Below are positions 1 to 7,258 of a stretch of 31,175 nucleotides of DNA, piece after piece (position 1 is the stretch's first letter; every line of letters starts with the position of its first letter). The DNA is taken from NCBI GenBank assembly GCA_035504235.1, contig DATJSH010000094.1, forward strand, positions 1 to 31,175, written 5' to 3'. The notes beneath the pieces were generated by a model that was not told the origin of the DNA, did no database searches, and saw only the letters and a list, made by a program, of their open reading frames with translations. The stretch comes from DATARH01 sp035504235. GTDB lineage: Bacteria; Pseudomonadota; Alphaproteobacteria; ATCC43930; CGMCC-115725. The position numbers and the translations under genes are program-made.

Positions 1-675
1 TATCTGCGCTGGCGCCTCGACGACACCCCGAAATTCACCGAGCTCGAAACGACCCACACGGTGGCGAGCGCCCCGTTCATGGAGACGTTCCGCGAGCACA
101 CCCGCGACATCGCGCTGGCCTTCGGCATCACGCTGCACAACACCGCGGCGTACTACATCGCGCTCATCTACATGAACGGCTACATGGTCTCGGTCGGCAA
201 GGTGCCGCAGACCACGGCGCTGTGGATCAGCACCGTGTGCCTGGCGATCTTCGTCGCGCTGCTGCCGCTCGGCGGCTGGATCTCGGACCGCATCGGGCGC
301 AAGCCGCTGCTCCTCGTCTCGTGCGTCGGCTATGTCGTGCTCGGCTATCCGTTCTTCCTGCTCGCCGGGTCGGGGCGGACCGACCTCGCCTTTCTCGCCC
401 AGCTGCTGATGGTGGTGCTGCTCGCCTGCTATTCCGGCGCGGCGGTGGCGCTCTACGCCGAGATCTTCCCGACGCGGGTGCGCTACACCGCGCTGTCGCT
501 GCCCTACAACATCGCGGTCGCGGTGTTCGGCGGTTTCGCGCCGTTCATCGCCACCTACCTGATCCAGCTGACCGGCAGCAAGGCGGCGCCGGCCTTCTAT
601 GTGATCGCCGCCGCGGCGGTGACGCTGGTGATCGTCGCGCGGACCCGCGAGCGGGCGTTCGCCCCGCTCGGGTAG
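1..675 (+). CDS. MFS transporter, metabolite:H+ symporter (MHS) type, 5'-truncated
   Basis: The reading frame is open from base 1 and ends at TAG 673-675, so this is the C-terminal ~224 residues of a gene that begins before the window. About six hydrophobic segments remain, which matches the second half of a 12-helix MFS permease. After the second remaining helix there is a cytoplasmic loop with DRIGRKP, the typical MFS loop signature, and further on AEIFPTRVRYTALSLPYNIA followed by a Gly/Phe-rich stretch, which is characteristic of the MHS branch (ProP, ShiA, KgtP relatives). That branch imports organic acids or osmolytes with protons. The substrate cannot be told from this half. The next gene is on the opposite strand and converges 11 bp away. 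Confidence 0.9.
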   Translation, partial: YLRWRLDDTPKFTELETTHTVASAPFMETFREHTRDIALAFGITLHNTAAYYIALIYMNGYMVSVGKVPQTTALWISTVCLAIFVALLPLGGWISDRIGRKPLLLVSCVGYVVLGYPFFLLAGSGRTDLAFLAQLLMVVLLACYSGAAVALYAEIFPTRVRYTALSLPYNIAVAVFGGFAPFIATYLIQLTGSKAAPAFYVIAAAAVTLVIVARTRERAFAPLG

Positions 676-686
676 CGGGCGCCCGG

Positions 687-1475
687 TCAGCGCTGGTAGG
701 CGACGCGCAGCACGACGAACCACGGGTAGTCGGCGTCGACCACGGCGCCGCTCGGGCCGACCATCCGACCGTCCGCAGCGACCGGCACATGCTTCATCGC
801 GACGGCGTTGTCGACATTGCCGCCGATCACGTCGAGCATGCCGGGCCGCCGCGCGACGACGATGTCGCAGTGTCCCGGGAAATGCCCCGCGGGCAGCTCG
901 TCATAGGTCACCGGATGGCGGGCGCGCCACATGCAGATGAGATCGCCCGGGAGCGGCGCGTACTGCGTCAGCGGCAGCGCGGCGACCGCCAGGCCGGGGT
1001 TGGTGCGCGCGGCGTTGATGTAGTCGCTGTGGCTCGGCCCATAGGGGAAGCGCGCGCCGGCGCCGGCCATCCGCATGACGTAGTCGATAAAGGCCGCCGA
1101 CCAGGCGAAATTGCCGTCCTGGCCGCGCGGAAACTCGATGCCGTTCTGGTCGTGCTTGCCGGTCCAGCTTCCGTCGGTCGCGCCGTAGTCGAGCCCCTGC
1201 CACCAATAGTCGCCGACCCGCTGCCACAGGCCTTCGTCGCGCTCCTCGCTGTCGGCGCTGTCCGGCTGGTTCGGCGACAGGATGATCTTCTGCCCGAAGG
1301 CGCGCCATTCGCGCAGCGCGATCTGCACCGCCGCCTCGCGCGAGAACGGCTCGTAGGGCTTCTTGGCGTAAGGCGGAATCTGGATGTCGCGCGGGATCGC
1401 GGGCGCCGGCGGCGCGGTCGCGCAAGCCGATACAAGTCCAAGCAGCAGAAGCGCGATGACGACCCTAGAAGTCAT
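687..1475 (-). CDS. DUF2272 family lipoprotein
   Basis: This 262-residue protein begins with a lipoprotein signal: a hydrophobic stretch at residues 5-17 ends in the lipobox V-S-A-C with Cys18, so it should be lipidated and anchored to a membrane facing the periplasm. The body matches the DUF2272 family by residues such as FAWSAAFIDYVMR (around 122-134) and the later CMWRARHP and GHCDIVV segments. These give a Trp/Cys/His pattern resembling CHAP/NlpC-like folds, so a cell-wall-related hydrolase is possible but only inferred. The ATG at 1473-1475 overlaps the last 11 bases of the kinase-amidohydrolase gene upstream, implying one transcript and coupled translation. Confidence 0.85.
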   Translation of the reverse strand: MTSRVVIALLLLGLVSACATAPPAPAIPRDIQIPPYAKKPYEPFSREAAVQIALREWRAFGQKIILSPNQPDSADSEERDEGLWQRVGDYWWQGLDYGATDGSWTGKHDQNGIEFPRGQDGNFAWSAAFIDYVMRMAGAGARFPYGPSHSDYINAARTNPGLAVAALPLTQYAPLPGDLICMWRARHPVTYDELPAGHFPGHCDIVVARRPGMLDVIGGNVDNAVAMKHVPVAADGRMVGPSGAVVDADYPWFVVLRVAYQR

Positions 1476-3177
1476 ACAGCCGCGCCGGATTATCCACGAG
1501 GATCTTGCGGCGCGTCGCGGCGGTCGGCGCCCAGCGAGGCAATTGCGCCAGCGCGAGGCCGTCGTCGATGTCGAAGGACGGGGTGAGCCCGCTCAGCTCC
1601 TTGCCTGGATCGGCGTGGTGCGGGTGCGGCCAGTCGGTTCCCCAGACGATGCGATCAGGGTTGGCGGCGATGAGAGCACGGGCGAGCGGCGCGACATCGT
1701 CAAAAGCCGGCGCCTTGGTCGAGCTGCGATAGTGACCCGAGACCTTGACATAGGCCTTGCCGGCGCGAACCAGGTCCAAGAGCGCGGCAAAGCCGGGCTG
1801 ATCGACCCCGCCCGCCGCCTGCGCCCCGCCGAAATGGTCGAACACCACCGGCACGTCGGCCTTCATCACGCCGTCGTGCACCGCCTCGACCACCGACAGC
1901 CTGGTGTAGACCTGGACGTGCCAGCCAAGCGGCGCGACGCGCTTCAGCGCGGCGTTGAGGTTGCGGCGCGACACGGCCGGGTCGCTGACCCCGCCGGTTT
2001 CGAGGTTGACGCGTACGCCGCGAATACCGGCCGCGTGCATCTCCTTGAGCTGTGCCGCCGTCGTCTTCGCGTCGATCACCGCGACGCCGCGGGCGCGGTC
2101 GGCCCCAAGCCGGCGCATTCCATCGAGCGTGCACGAATTGTCGGTGCCGTAGACGCTCGGCTGGACGATCACGACGCGGGACAGCCCGAGTGTCGTTTGC
2201 AGCGTCAGCAACTCGTCGGCGCTGGCCGGCGGCGGGGTATAGCCGCGCTGCGCGACAAAGGGAAATTCATCCGCCTTGCCAAAAACATGGACATGACAGT
2301 CGCAAGCACCGGGCGGCACGCGAAACCCGACGGGGCTTTGGGGCTGCGAGGCGACCAGGGTGCGCGCCGCGACTGCGGTGGTCTTGGCGGTCGGCCGCGG
2401 GCGCGTCCGCGCGGGTGGCGGTGCCGGTCTCGCAGGCCTTGCGGAGGGCGCCGGCGCCTCGGTCGGCGCCTCGTCTTCGTCGTGCCATAGCCGGATGCCG
2501 CCGGTCAGCCCATCGGTGTTGGGCACCACGGTGATGTCGGGCGGCAATTCGAACTGGAGCTTCTTGGCATTGCCGCCGCCCAGATAGAGATGGTCGAAAT
2601 TGACGACGGTGCGCAATATCTCGATCGTGCGCGCCACGCGTTTGCTCCACTTCTTCTTGCCCTTCAACGCCAGCGCGGCATTGCCGAGATACTGGTCGTA
2701 GGTCTTGTTGCCCTTGAGCGGATGATGCGCCAGCTCGAGGTGCGGCAGGATGCGGCCGTTCTCGAACAAAGACGTGCCGGCGCCGGTGCCGAGCGTCAGC
2801 ACCATCTCGACGCCCTTGCCTTCGATCGCGCCATAGCCCTGGACGTCGGCGTCGTTCATCACCCTGACCGGCTTCTTCAGGCGCTTCGCGAGCTCGCTTT
2901 GCAGGTCGAAGCCCGCCCATAGCTCAGTGCCGAGATTGGGGGCGGTCAGCACCTTGCCGCCGCGCACCATGCCGGGAAAGCCCACCGAAACGCGGTGAAA
3001 CTCGCCGAGCTTTGCCGAAGTTTCCGCGACGATGGCAACCACCTGCTCCGGCGCGACCGGTTTCGGCGGGGTCGGCACCCGCGCCGGATCGCCGGCGATT
3101 CGCCCGGAATCATCGAGTGCGGCAAATTTAATTCCGGTGCCCCCGATGTCCACGGCCAGCGTGCGGCGGTCGCTCAT
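1465..3177 (-). CDS. Fusion protein: ROK polyphosphate-glucokinase-like kinase + TIM-barrel amidohydrolase
   Basis: This 570-residue open frame encodes two complete enzymes. Residues 1-232 are a ROK kinase closest to polyphosphate glucokinase: the phosphate loop DIGGTGIK is at 10-17, the catalytic region NDAD at 108-111 (Asp109), the loop LTLGTGAGT at 127-135, and LYLGGGNAKKL at 198-207. Such kinases phosphorylate glucose using polyphosphate or ATP. Residues 235-282 are an Ala/Pro/Arg-rich linker. Residues 285-570 are a COG3618 amidohydrolase like 2-pyrone-4,6-dicarboxylate lactonase: metal motif HVH at 295-297, FDHFGG at 446-451, and WGTDWPHP at 512-519 with Asp515. The frame is continuous and I found no obvious internal start with a Shine-Dalgarno. 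The ATG at 3175-3177 has AGAGG six bases upstream. It is co-transcribed with the DUF2272 lipoprotein gene. The substrate of the hydrolase half is unknown. Confidence 0.88.
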   Translation of the reverse strand: MSDRRTLAVDIGGTGIKFAALDDSGRIAGDPARVPTPPKPVAPEQVVAIVAETSAKLGEFHRVSVGFPGMVRGGKVLTAPNLGTELWAGFDLQSELAKRLKKPVRVMNDADVQGYGAIEGKGVEMVLTLGTGAGTSLFENGRILPHLELAHHPLKGNKTYDQYLGNAALALKGKKKWSKRVARTIEILRTVVNFDHLYLGGGNAKKLQFELPPDITVVPNTDGLTGGIRLWHDEDEAPTEAPAPSARPARPAPPPARTRPRPTAKTTAVAARTLVASQPQSPVGFRVPPGACDCHVHVFGKADEFPFVAQRGYTPPPASADELLTLQTTLGLSRVVIVQPSVYGTDNSCTLDGMRRLGADRARGVAVIDAKTTAAQLKEMHAAGIRGVRVNLETGGVSDPAVSRRNLNAALKRVAPLGWHVQVYTRLSVVEAVHDGVMKADVPVVFDHFGGAQAAGGVDQPGFAALLDLVRAGKAYVKVSGHYRSSTKAPAFDDVAPLARALIAANPDRIVWGTDWPHPHHADPGKELSGLTPSFDIDDGLALAQLPRWAPTAATRRKILVDNPARLYDF

Positions 3178-3265
3178 ACTTGGCCTCTACCTTGCGAGTT
3201 CTTGACGTCACGATAACGCAGGCAAGGGAGTTCGGCCACCAACTCGCGGGGCTTCACGCTAATAG

Positions 3266-3295
3266 TTGCACCGCACGCTTTATCCCCTACATAAT
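3266..3295 (+). promoter_or_regulatory. Weak sigma70-like promoter candidate for the small gene at 3340
   Basis: CATAAT at 3290-3295 differs from the -10 consensus at one base. TTG at 3266-3268 is the only -35-like element, 18-21 bp upstream, and it is poor. Transcription from about 3302 would give a leader of about 38 nt containing the hairpin described separately. Confidence 0.28.
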
Positions 3296-3314
3296 GCGTC
3301 ACATCGCCGCCCAG

Positions 3315-3335
3315 TTGAGCAAAGGCTCAAGGAGG
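3315..3335 (+). promoter_or_regulatory. Leader hairpin abutting a strong Shine-Dalgarno
   Basis: TTGAGC (3315-3320), loop AAAG, and GCTCAA (3325-3330) form a perfect 6-bp stem. It is followed with no gap by GGAGG (3331-3335), and the GTG start of the small gene follows four bases later. No T-run follows, so this is not an intrinsic terminator. It could modulate ribosome access or protect the mRNA 5' end. Confidence 0.45.
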
Positions 3336-3339
3336 ACCG

Positions 3340-3552
3340 GTGGAACGGCCACGCGCTGCAGACGATTTCGAAGTGATCCGCGAGCGGCTCGAAGAATTGC
3401 GCCGCGAGCGCGAGGAAATATCCTCGACCAATTCGGCCGAGAAGCCGAGCGGCGAGGACGGCAACGAAGCCGAACAGGACCGCCAGGAGCACTGCGAGGG
3501 GGCGACCCCGGCCTGGGTGCCGACAATCTTCCTGCCGCAGCCGACGGACTAG
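3340..3552 (+). CDS. Small charged cytoplasmic protein, uncharacterised
   Basis: This 70-residue frame starts at GTG 3340 right after a strong GGAGG. The N-terminal half (residues 8-28) is a highly charged amphipathic helix of the pattern DDFEVIRERLEELRREREE, likely a short coiled coil. The rest is hydrophilic and probably disordered. There is no signal peptide or membrane segment. Short proteins with a similar DDF-x-x-IR-x-R-x-EELRRER start occur in other alphaproteobacteria as far as I recall, but I know no function. I prefer this strand over the hydrophobic frame on the other strand (3280-3492) because of the ribosome binding site and the acidic/basic helix pattern. Confidence 0.6.
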   Translation: MERPRAADDFEVIRERLEELRREREEISSTNSAEKPSGEDGNEAEQDRQEHCEGATPAWVPTIFLPQPTD

Positions 3553-3591
3553 CCGCCCTCCCGCGCCGCGCGACAGGGAATAAAGAGGCAG

Positions 3592-3990
3592 CTACTTTTT
3601 ACCGAGCACGCCCTCGGCAACCAGCACCTCATGCGCGGCGCGGAACGCGTCGAGCCCCGCAGGGATGCCGCAATAGGCGGTGGCGTGCAGCAGCGCCGCC
3701 TTGATCTCCGCCACGGTGACACCGTTGTTGAGCGCACCCTTGACGTGCAGCTTGATCTCCGGCGCGCGGTTGAGCGCGGTCAGCATCGCCAGGTTCATCA
3801 GGCTGCGCGTCTTGCGGTCGAGCGTGCCCTCGCCCCAGGCCCAGCCCCACGCCCAGGCGGTCGTCGCGCGCTGGAACGACATCATGAATTCGTCGGCGCG
3901 CGACATCGAGGCATCGACATATTCGGGGCCCAGCACCTCGCGACGGATCGGCATGCCCTTCTGGAACAGGGCTTCGTCTTCGTTAGCCAT
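3592..3990 (-). CDS. Carboxymuconolactone decarboxylase family protein
   Basis: The 132-residue product has the length and signature of the CMD/AhpD-like all-alpha family: DRKTRSLMNLAMLTALNR at 58-75, then LHVKGALNNGVT with His82, and HATAYCGIPAGLDAF from His102 with Cys107. The classical enzyme (PcaC) decarboxylates 4-carboxymuconolactone in protocatechuate breakdown. No other pca gene is nearby, and stand-alone members are often annotated only by family, so the exact reaction is open. The ATG at 3988-3990 is preceded by a purine-rich AGGTGAGGAA. The gene stands alone, downstream of the G-rich inverted-repeat element at 4061-4157, which lies in its upstream region. Confidence 0.85.
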   Translation of the reverse strand: MANEDEALFQKGMPIRREVLGPEYVDASMSRADEFMMSFQRATTAWAWGWAWGEGTLDRKTRSLMNLAMLTALNRAPEIKLHVKGALNNGVTVAEIKAALLHATAYCGIPAGLDAFRAAHEVLVAEGVLGKK

Positions 3991-4060
3991 TTCCTCACCT
4001 CATGCGAACAGGGGAGGGGGCGCAGTCTAGCGGCGTTGCCGCAAATTCGCAGGATCAAAC

Positions 4061-4157
4061 GTCACCCCACCCCGGCCCTCCCCCATCGAGGGGGAGGGTG
4101 TTTTGGTTCGCAGCCTTCTAGTCCCTCCCCCTGGACGGGGGAGGGTTGGGGCGGGGG
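4061..4157. repeat. REP-like double inverted repeat with opposed G-quadruplex motifs
   Basis: Two perfect 9-bp hairpins of the same stem sequence, CCCTCCCCC/GGGGGAGGG, lie at 4076-4098 (loop ATCGA) and 4123-4145 (loop TGGAC). The outer flanks of the pair are also imperfect inverted copies. On the plus strand, 4137-4157 reads as four G-runs (5, 3, 4, 5) with loops of 1, 2 and 1. On the minus strand, 4065-4084 reads as G-runs of 5, 3, 4, 4 with the same loop lengths. Both fit the canonical G-quadruplex pattern. The arrangement is typical of dispersed palindromic elements of alphaproteobacteria. It sits between trmO and the CMD gene, 71-167 bp upstream of the CMD start. Confidence 0.7.
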
Positions 4158-4255
4158 TGGCGCATACGTAGCATGCCGCTGTGACGCAGCGAAATATGTG
4201 CATAGATATAACGTAAACCACGCCACGGCGCTCAGCCGCACCGTGCGTGGAGCGG

Positions 4256-4720
4256 CTACGCTGCCAATTCGTGCGCGCCGAACTCAGGCTTCAGGTCGAT
4301 GAGCGGGGTGCCGTCGAGGCAGTCGAGGCCGCGCACCCGCAGCACATTGCCGCTGACGCCGATGAGCTCGACCAGCGACGAGGCGATCGGATTTGGCCGC
4401 AGCGGCGAGCGCAGCGCAAAGGTGCCCGCCGTTTCGCGCTGAAAGGGTGTTTGCAGCACCAGGTCGCGGCGGGCCTGATGCATCCAGTAGAGCACCTGGA
4501 TGCGCTTGTGGCGAGCGATGCCGGTGAGTCCCTTCCGCCAGCGCTCGTCGATCGCGATCGTACACACCGGGCCGCTCGGGTCGCCGCGTTTGGGGCATTG
4601 CTGGCGGGTGCGCCAGGGCGTGCGGATCACGCCGATAAAATATAGCCCAGCGTCGGTACGCTCGGGCAGCTCGGTTGTTTCTTCACCAGGACGCAGCTCG
4701 CCCGGAGGGCTCGATGACAT
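4256..4720 (-). CDS. trmO: tRNA (N6-threonylcarbamoyladenosine37-N6)-methyltransferase TrmO
   Basis: A 154-residue TsaA/TrmO-like protein. In Escherichia coli TrmO uses S-adenosylmethionine to methylate t6A37 in tRNA-Thr. Family marks visible are GVIRTPWRTR (around 30-39), the segment LRSPLRPNPIASSLVELIGV, which carries the hallmark RPNPI, and the closing RGLDCLDGTPLIDLKP. The length is at the short end because the C-terminal subdomain of E. coli TrmO is missing, as in many bacterial homologues. The ATG at 4718-4720 is chosen over the upstream TTG at 4724 because AGAGGA ends seven bases before the ATG. It is a single gene, with the alpha/beta hydrolase gene upstream on the same strand. Confidence 0.88.
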   Translation of the reverse strand: MSSSPPGELRPGEETTELPERTDAGLYFIGVIRTPWRTRQQCPKRGDPSGPVCTIAIDERWRKGLTGIARHKRIQVLYWMHQARRDLVLQTPFQRETAGTFALRSPLRPNPIASSLVELIGVSGNVLRVRGLDCLDGTPLIDLKPEFGAHELAA

Positions 4721-4779
4721 GTGCAAGTCCTCTTTTTATCACCCGCGCGAGGCCCGAGGCCGTCCTAGATGATCGCGAT

Positions 4780-5511
4780 TTACCGCGCTGGCGTGTGCTT
4801 GCGCAGGAATTCCTTGACCCGCACCGTCGCCAGGGTCAGCGCCGGCTCGGTCTTCCATTCGGGGATGAATTCGCAGCTCGGCAAAAGCCGCGACAGCTCC
4901 TCGGAGATCGCCCAGGGATGCGCCTCGTCGTTGCCGGCGAGCACCATGCACGGCGTCTTGACGCCCCGCACGAATTCCCGGTCGCAGCAATAGGTGAAGC
5001 CCGGGGCATAGAGGTTGGCGTTGAACGCGTCGAGCACCGCCTCGCTCGCGTCGGGGCGATTCTTCACTGTCTCGGCCCAACCGTTGAAGTTGGCCGTGCG
5101 CCCGGCCATCGGCCCGACGCGGCCGATCGGTTGCGCCAGCACGGCGCTCTGCACCCGCTCCGGATGGTGCTTCAGCATATTGAGGATGAACGACCCGCCA
5201 ATGCACTGGCCGTAGAGATGGCACTTGTCGATGCGCAAATGATCGAGCACGGCGACGTGGTCGGCGGTGTAGTCATCCCACCCGTCCTTGGCGCTGATCG
5301 GCGCGTGCGACTGGCCGCCGGCGTTGCGCTGATCCATGGCGATGACGCGGAATTCCTTGGCGAAATCGGTGGTCGGGTTGATCGGCGCCGAAGGCTGGCC
5401 CCAGACCGCGATCACCGAGCGCAACCCGGCGGGCGCGAACGTGAGGATCGGGAAGCCCTGACCGAACTCCTCGTAATGGATATGGGCGCCGTGATGGTCG
5501 AAACTCGGCAT
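4780..5511 (-). CDS. Alpha/beta hydrolase with Cys nucleophile
   Basis: A 243-residue single-domain alpha/beta hydrolase. The nucleophile elbow reads LYGQCIGGSF, so Cys103 occupies the place of the usual Ser. The oxyanion region near FAPAGLRS (25-32), the MDQRNAGGQS strand (59-68) and the acid region AGNDEAHP (192-199, Asp195) are recognisable. The usual C-terminal Gly-His before the last helix is not found; that position reads PEWK (217-220), leaving His198 as the nearest His. The substrate is unknown. The ATG at 5509-5511 is preceded by AGGA six bases upstream, so an in-frame extension back to 5619 is not used. Its upstream region is shared with the divergent TPR gene. Confidence 0.85.
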   Translation of the reverse strand: MPSFDHHGAHIHYEEFGQGFPILTFAPAGLRSVIAVWGQPSAPINPTTDFAKEFRVIAMDQRNAGGQSHAPISAKDGWDDYTADHVAVLDHLRIDKCHLYGQCIGGSFILNMLKHHPERVQSAVLAQPIGRVGPMAGRTANFNGWAETVKNRPDASEAVLDAFNANLYAPGFTYCCDREFVRGVKTPCMVLAGNDEAHPWAISEELSRLLPSCEFIPEWKTEPALTLATVRVKEFLRKHTPAR

Positions 5512-5746
5512 GGCTCGTCCTTTCCTATCCGTCGGAGGGGTCCCTGTGGCCGAAGTATAAGCAGCCGGCGCACGGCACGGCCAGCCCACGCACCCGAAAA
5601 GCAGCGCGCCGGCAGTCAAGATCGATTAATCTGTGACCGGTAACCGAGGGGCGGGAAGCGCCGGCGGTTTCGGTTACGCGCTCGCTGGCGGTGGGAATGG
5701 GGCGTTGGACGGCCTGATCGAATATCCGTTGTACCGACCAGACGAG

Positions 5747-7189
5747 ATGATACGCGCCGCCTGGGCGGCCATGAGCCGGCAGGATCACGACGCGGCGCTG
5801 CAGATGTGGCAGGCGCTGCGCGAGCATTCGCCGGAGCTTGCGGACGGTCATGTCTGGCCGCTGCAGATCTTGTGGCAGATCGGCCGCCTCGACGAGGCCG
5901 AGGCGATGGCGGCGAAGTCGGCTGCCCGGTTTCCCGACCACCCCGAGCTTTCTGTTCAGCGCGCCTGGATCGCCACCATGCAACGCCGCTGGGACGAGGC
6001 AGCGGAGCGTTGGGCGGCGGTGCGGCGCCATGCGCCCGAGCGGCTTGAGGGCTATGTCTCGGGTGCACGCGCGCTGTGGCAGTCGGGCCGATTTGACCAT
6101 GCGGAGACGGTTGCAGCCGAGGGCGTGCGGCGCTTTCCCGGCGATATCGAGGCGATGGCGGAACACGGCTGGACGGCGACAACGCGCGAGGACTGGCCGC
6201 AGGCGCTGCGCCGCTGGACCCTGGTGCACAACGCCAGTCCCGAACGCATCGACGCGCAGGCGCGGCTGATCCAGGCGCTGCGCATGACAGGCCGGCTGGA
6301 TGACAGCGAGGCGATGCTGACCGCCGCGCTTGCCGCGCATCCCGACGAACCGGATCTCGTCATCGAGCACATTTGGGCCGCGGTGGCGCGTGAAGATTGG
6401 CCGAACGCCGCCGCTCGGCTCGCTGCCGCTCGGCGCGATCCGCAGAACGCCACCCGTATCGCGGAGATCGTCGAGATGATCGAACCGCAAATCCGCGACT
6501 ATCTCGCCGCCGCACCGGAGCCTCCGGCAGCCGATATCGCCGACGACGGCGACATGCCGCCGCGCGAGCTGATGCTGGGCTTCGAGAGCCTCGGGGAGCG
6601 TTGCGATTTCGGCGCGGTACAGCGTCATTACGGGGTCGAGCCGCTCGGCCTGCTGCGCTTTGCGTGGAGCAAGCTCGACCACCTTGTGGCCGCGCTCGAG
6701 GACCGGTTCGCCGCGATTGGCACGGTCGAAGACACCGACTTCGGCAGTTACGGTGACGAAACCATCCTGCGGATGAAGAAGTACAACCTGATCTTCCACA
6801 CCTTTGTCGAAGGGGTCGCGGCGTACTCGCCCGAAAAGCGCGAAGCCTTTGAGCGGCAGCAGCGCCGCCGGCTCGTGTTTCTGAAGGACAAACTGGTCCG
6901 CGACCTCGAAGATCCGCAGAAGATCTGCGTCTACGCCACTGACGATTTCGGGTCCAATGCGGAGATGATGCGGCTGTTCGCGGCGCTGCGGGCTTACGGG
7001 CCCAATTCGCTGCTCTATGTGCGGCCGGAACGCGCCGACCGCCCGGCCGGGACGGTCGAGCGCTTGAAAGACGGGCTCTATGCCGGCTATTTCTCCGGGC
7101 TGGCCGATTTTGTCGGCGGCCATCAGCCGCCCTTCGAGCTGTGGCAGCGGCTTTGCAGGCAGACCCATCGGCTCGCAAATGGTGCGTGA
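5747..7189 (+). CDS. TPR-repeat protein with a DUF1796-like (papain-like Cys peptidase-like) C-terminal domain
   Basis: About 480 residues. Residues 1-230 hold about six tetratricopeptide-like helical pairs spaced about 34 residues apart (for example W-x-I-G-R-L-D-E-A-E around 43-52, and similar G-R-x-D-x-A/S-E units near 114 and 182). A short acidic Pro-rich linker follows at 255-272. The C-terminal part starts ELMLGFESLGERCDFG (Cys286), continues with YNLIFHTF (His351), and then VYATDDFGSNAEMM. This Cys...His layout recalls DUF1796, a putative papain-like peptidase domain. That is an inference from pattern only. The start is uncertain: GTG 5633 and TTG 5704 are in frame, but bases 5633-5746 encode a Gly-rich stretch with weaker third-position GC, and the first TPR helix begins at the ATG at 5747. 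It heads the FkbH-ACP-methyltransferase cassette, 69 bp upstream of the FkbH gene. Confidence 0.75.
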   Translation: MIRAAWAAMSRQDHDAALQMWQALREHSPELADGHVWPLQILWQIGRLDEAEAMAAKSAARFPDHPELSVQRAWIATMQRRWDEAAERWAAVRRHAPERLEGYVSGARALWQSGRFDHAETVAAEGVRRFPGDIEAMAEHGWTATTREDWPQALRRWTLVHNASPERIDAQARLIQALRMTGRLDDSEAMLTAALAAHPDEPDLVIEHIWAAVAREDWPNAAARLAAARRDPQNATRIAEIVEMIEPQIRDYLAAAPEPPAADIADDGDMPPRELMLGFESLGERCDFGAVQRHYGVEPLGLLRFAWSKLDHLVAALEDRFAAIGTVEDTDFGSYGDETILRMKKYNLIFHTFVEGVAAYSPEKREAFERQQRRRLVFLKDKLVRDLEDPQKICVYATDDFGSNAEMMRLFAALRAYGPNSLLYVRPERADRPAGTVERLKDGLYAGYFSGLADFVGGHQPPFELWQRLCRQTHRLANGA

Positions 7190-7258
7190 CCGGGTAAAGA
7201 TTTACAAACGAGCGTCATATAAAGAGCAAAGGCCGGCGACGAGTTTAGGGCGCACGGA

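Noticed and set aside
222..1586. Long plus-strand open frame opposite the DUF2272 gene
   Set aside because: Arg/Asp/Gly-rich shadow composition, no family motif, and it starts inside the MFS gene in another frame.
3280..3492. Hydrophobic minus-strand frame opposite the 70-residue protein
   Set aside because: No ribosome binding site and it begins within the coding strand of a better-supported gene; hydrophobicity follows from the antisense of a charged helix.
5633..5644. Near-palindrome GTGACCGGTAAC at the distal GTG of the TPR gene
   Set aside because: Only 10 of 12 positions are symmetric and common in GC-rich DNA; not enough to call an operator.
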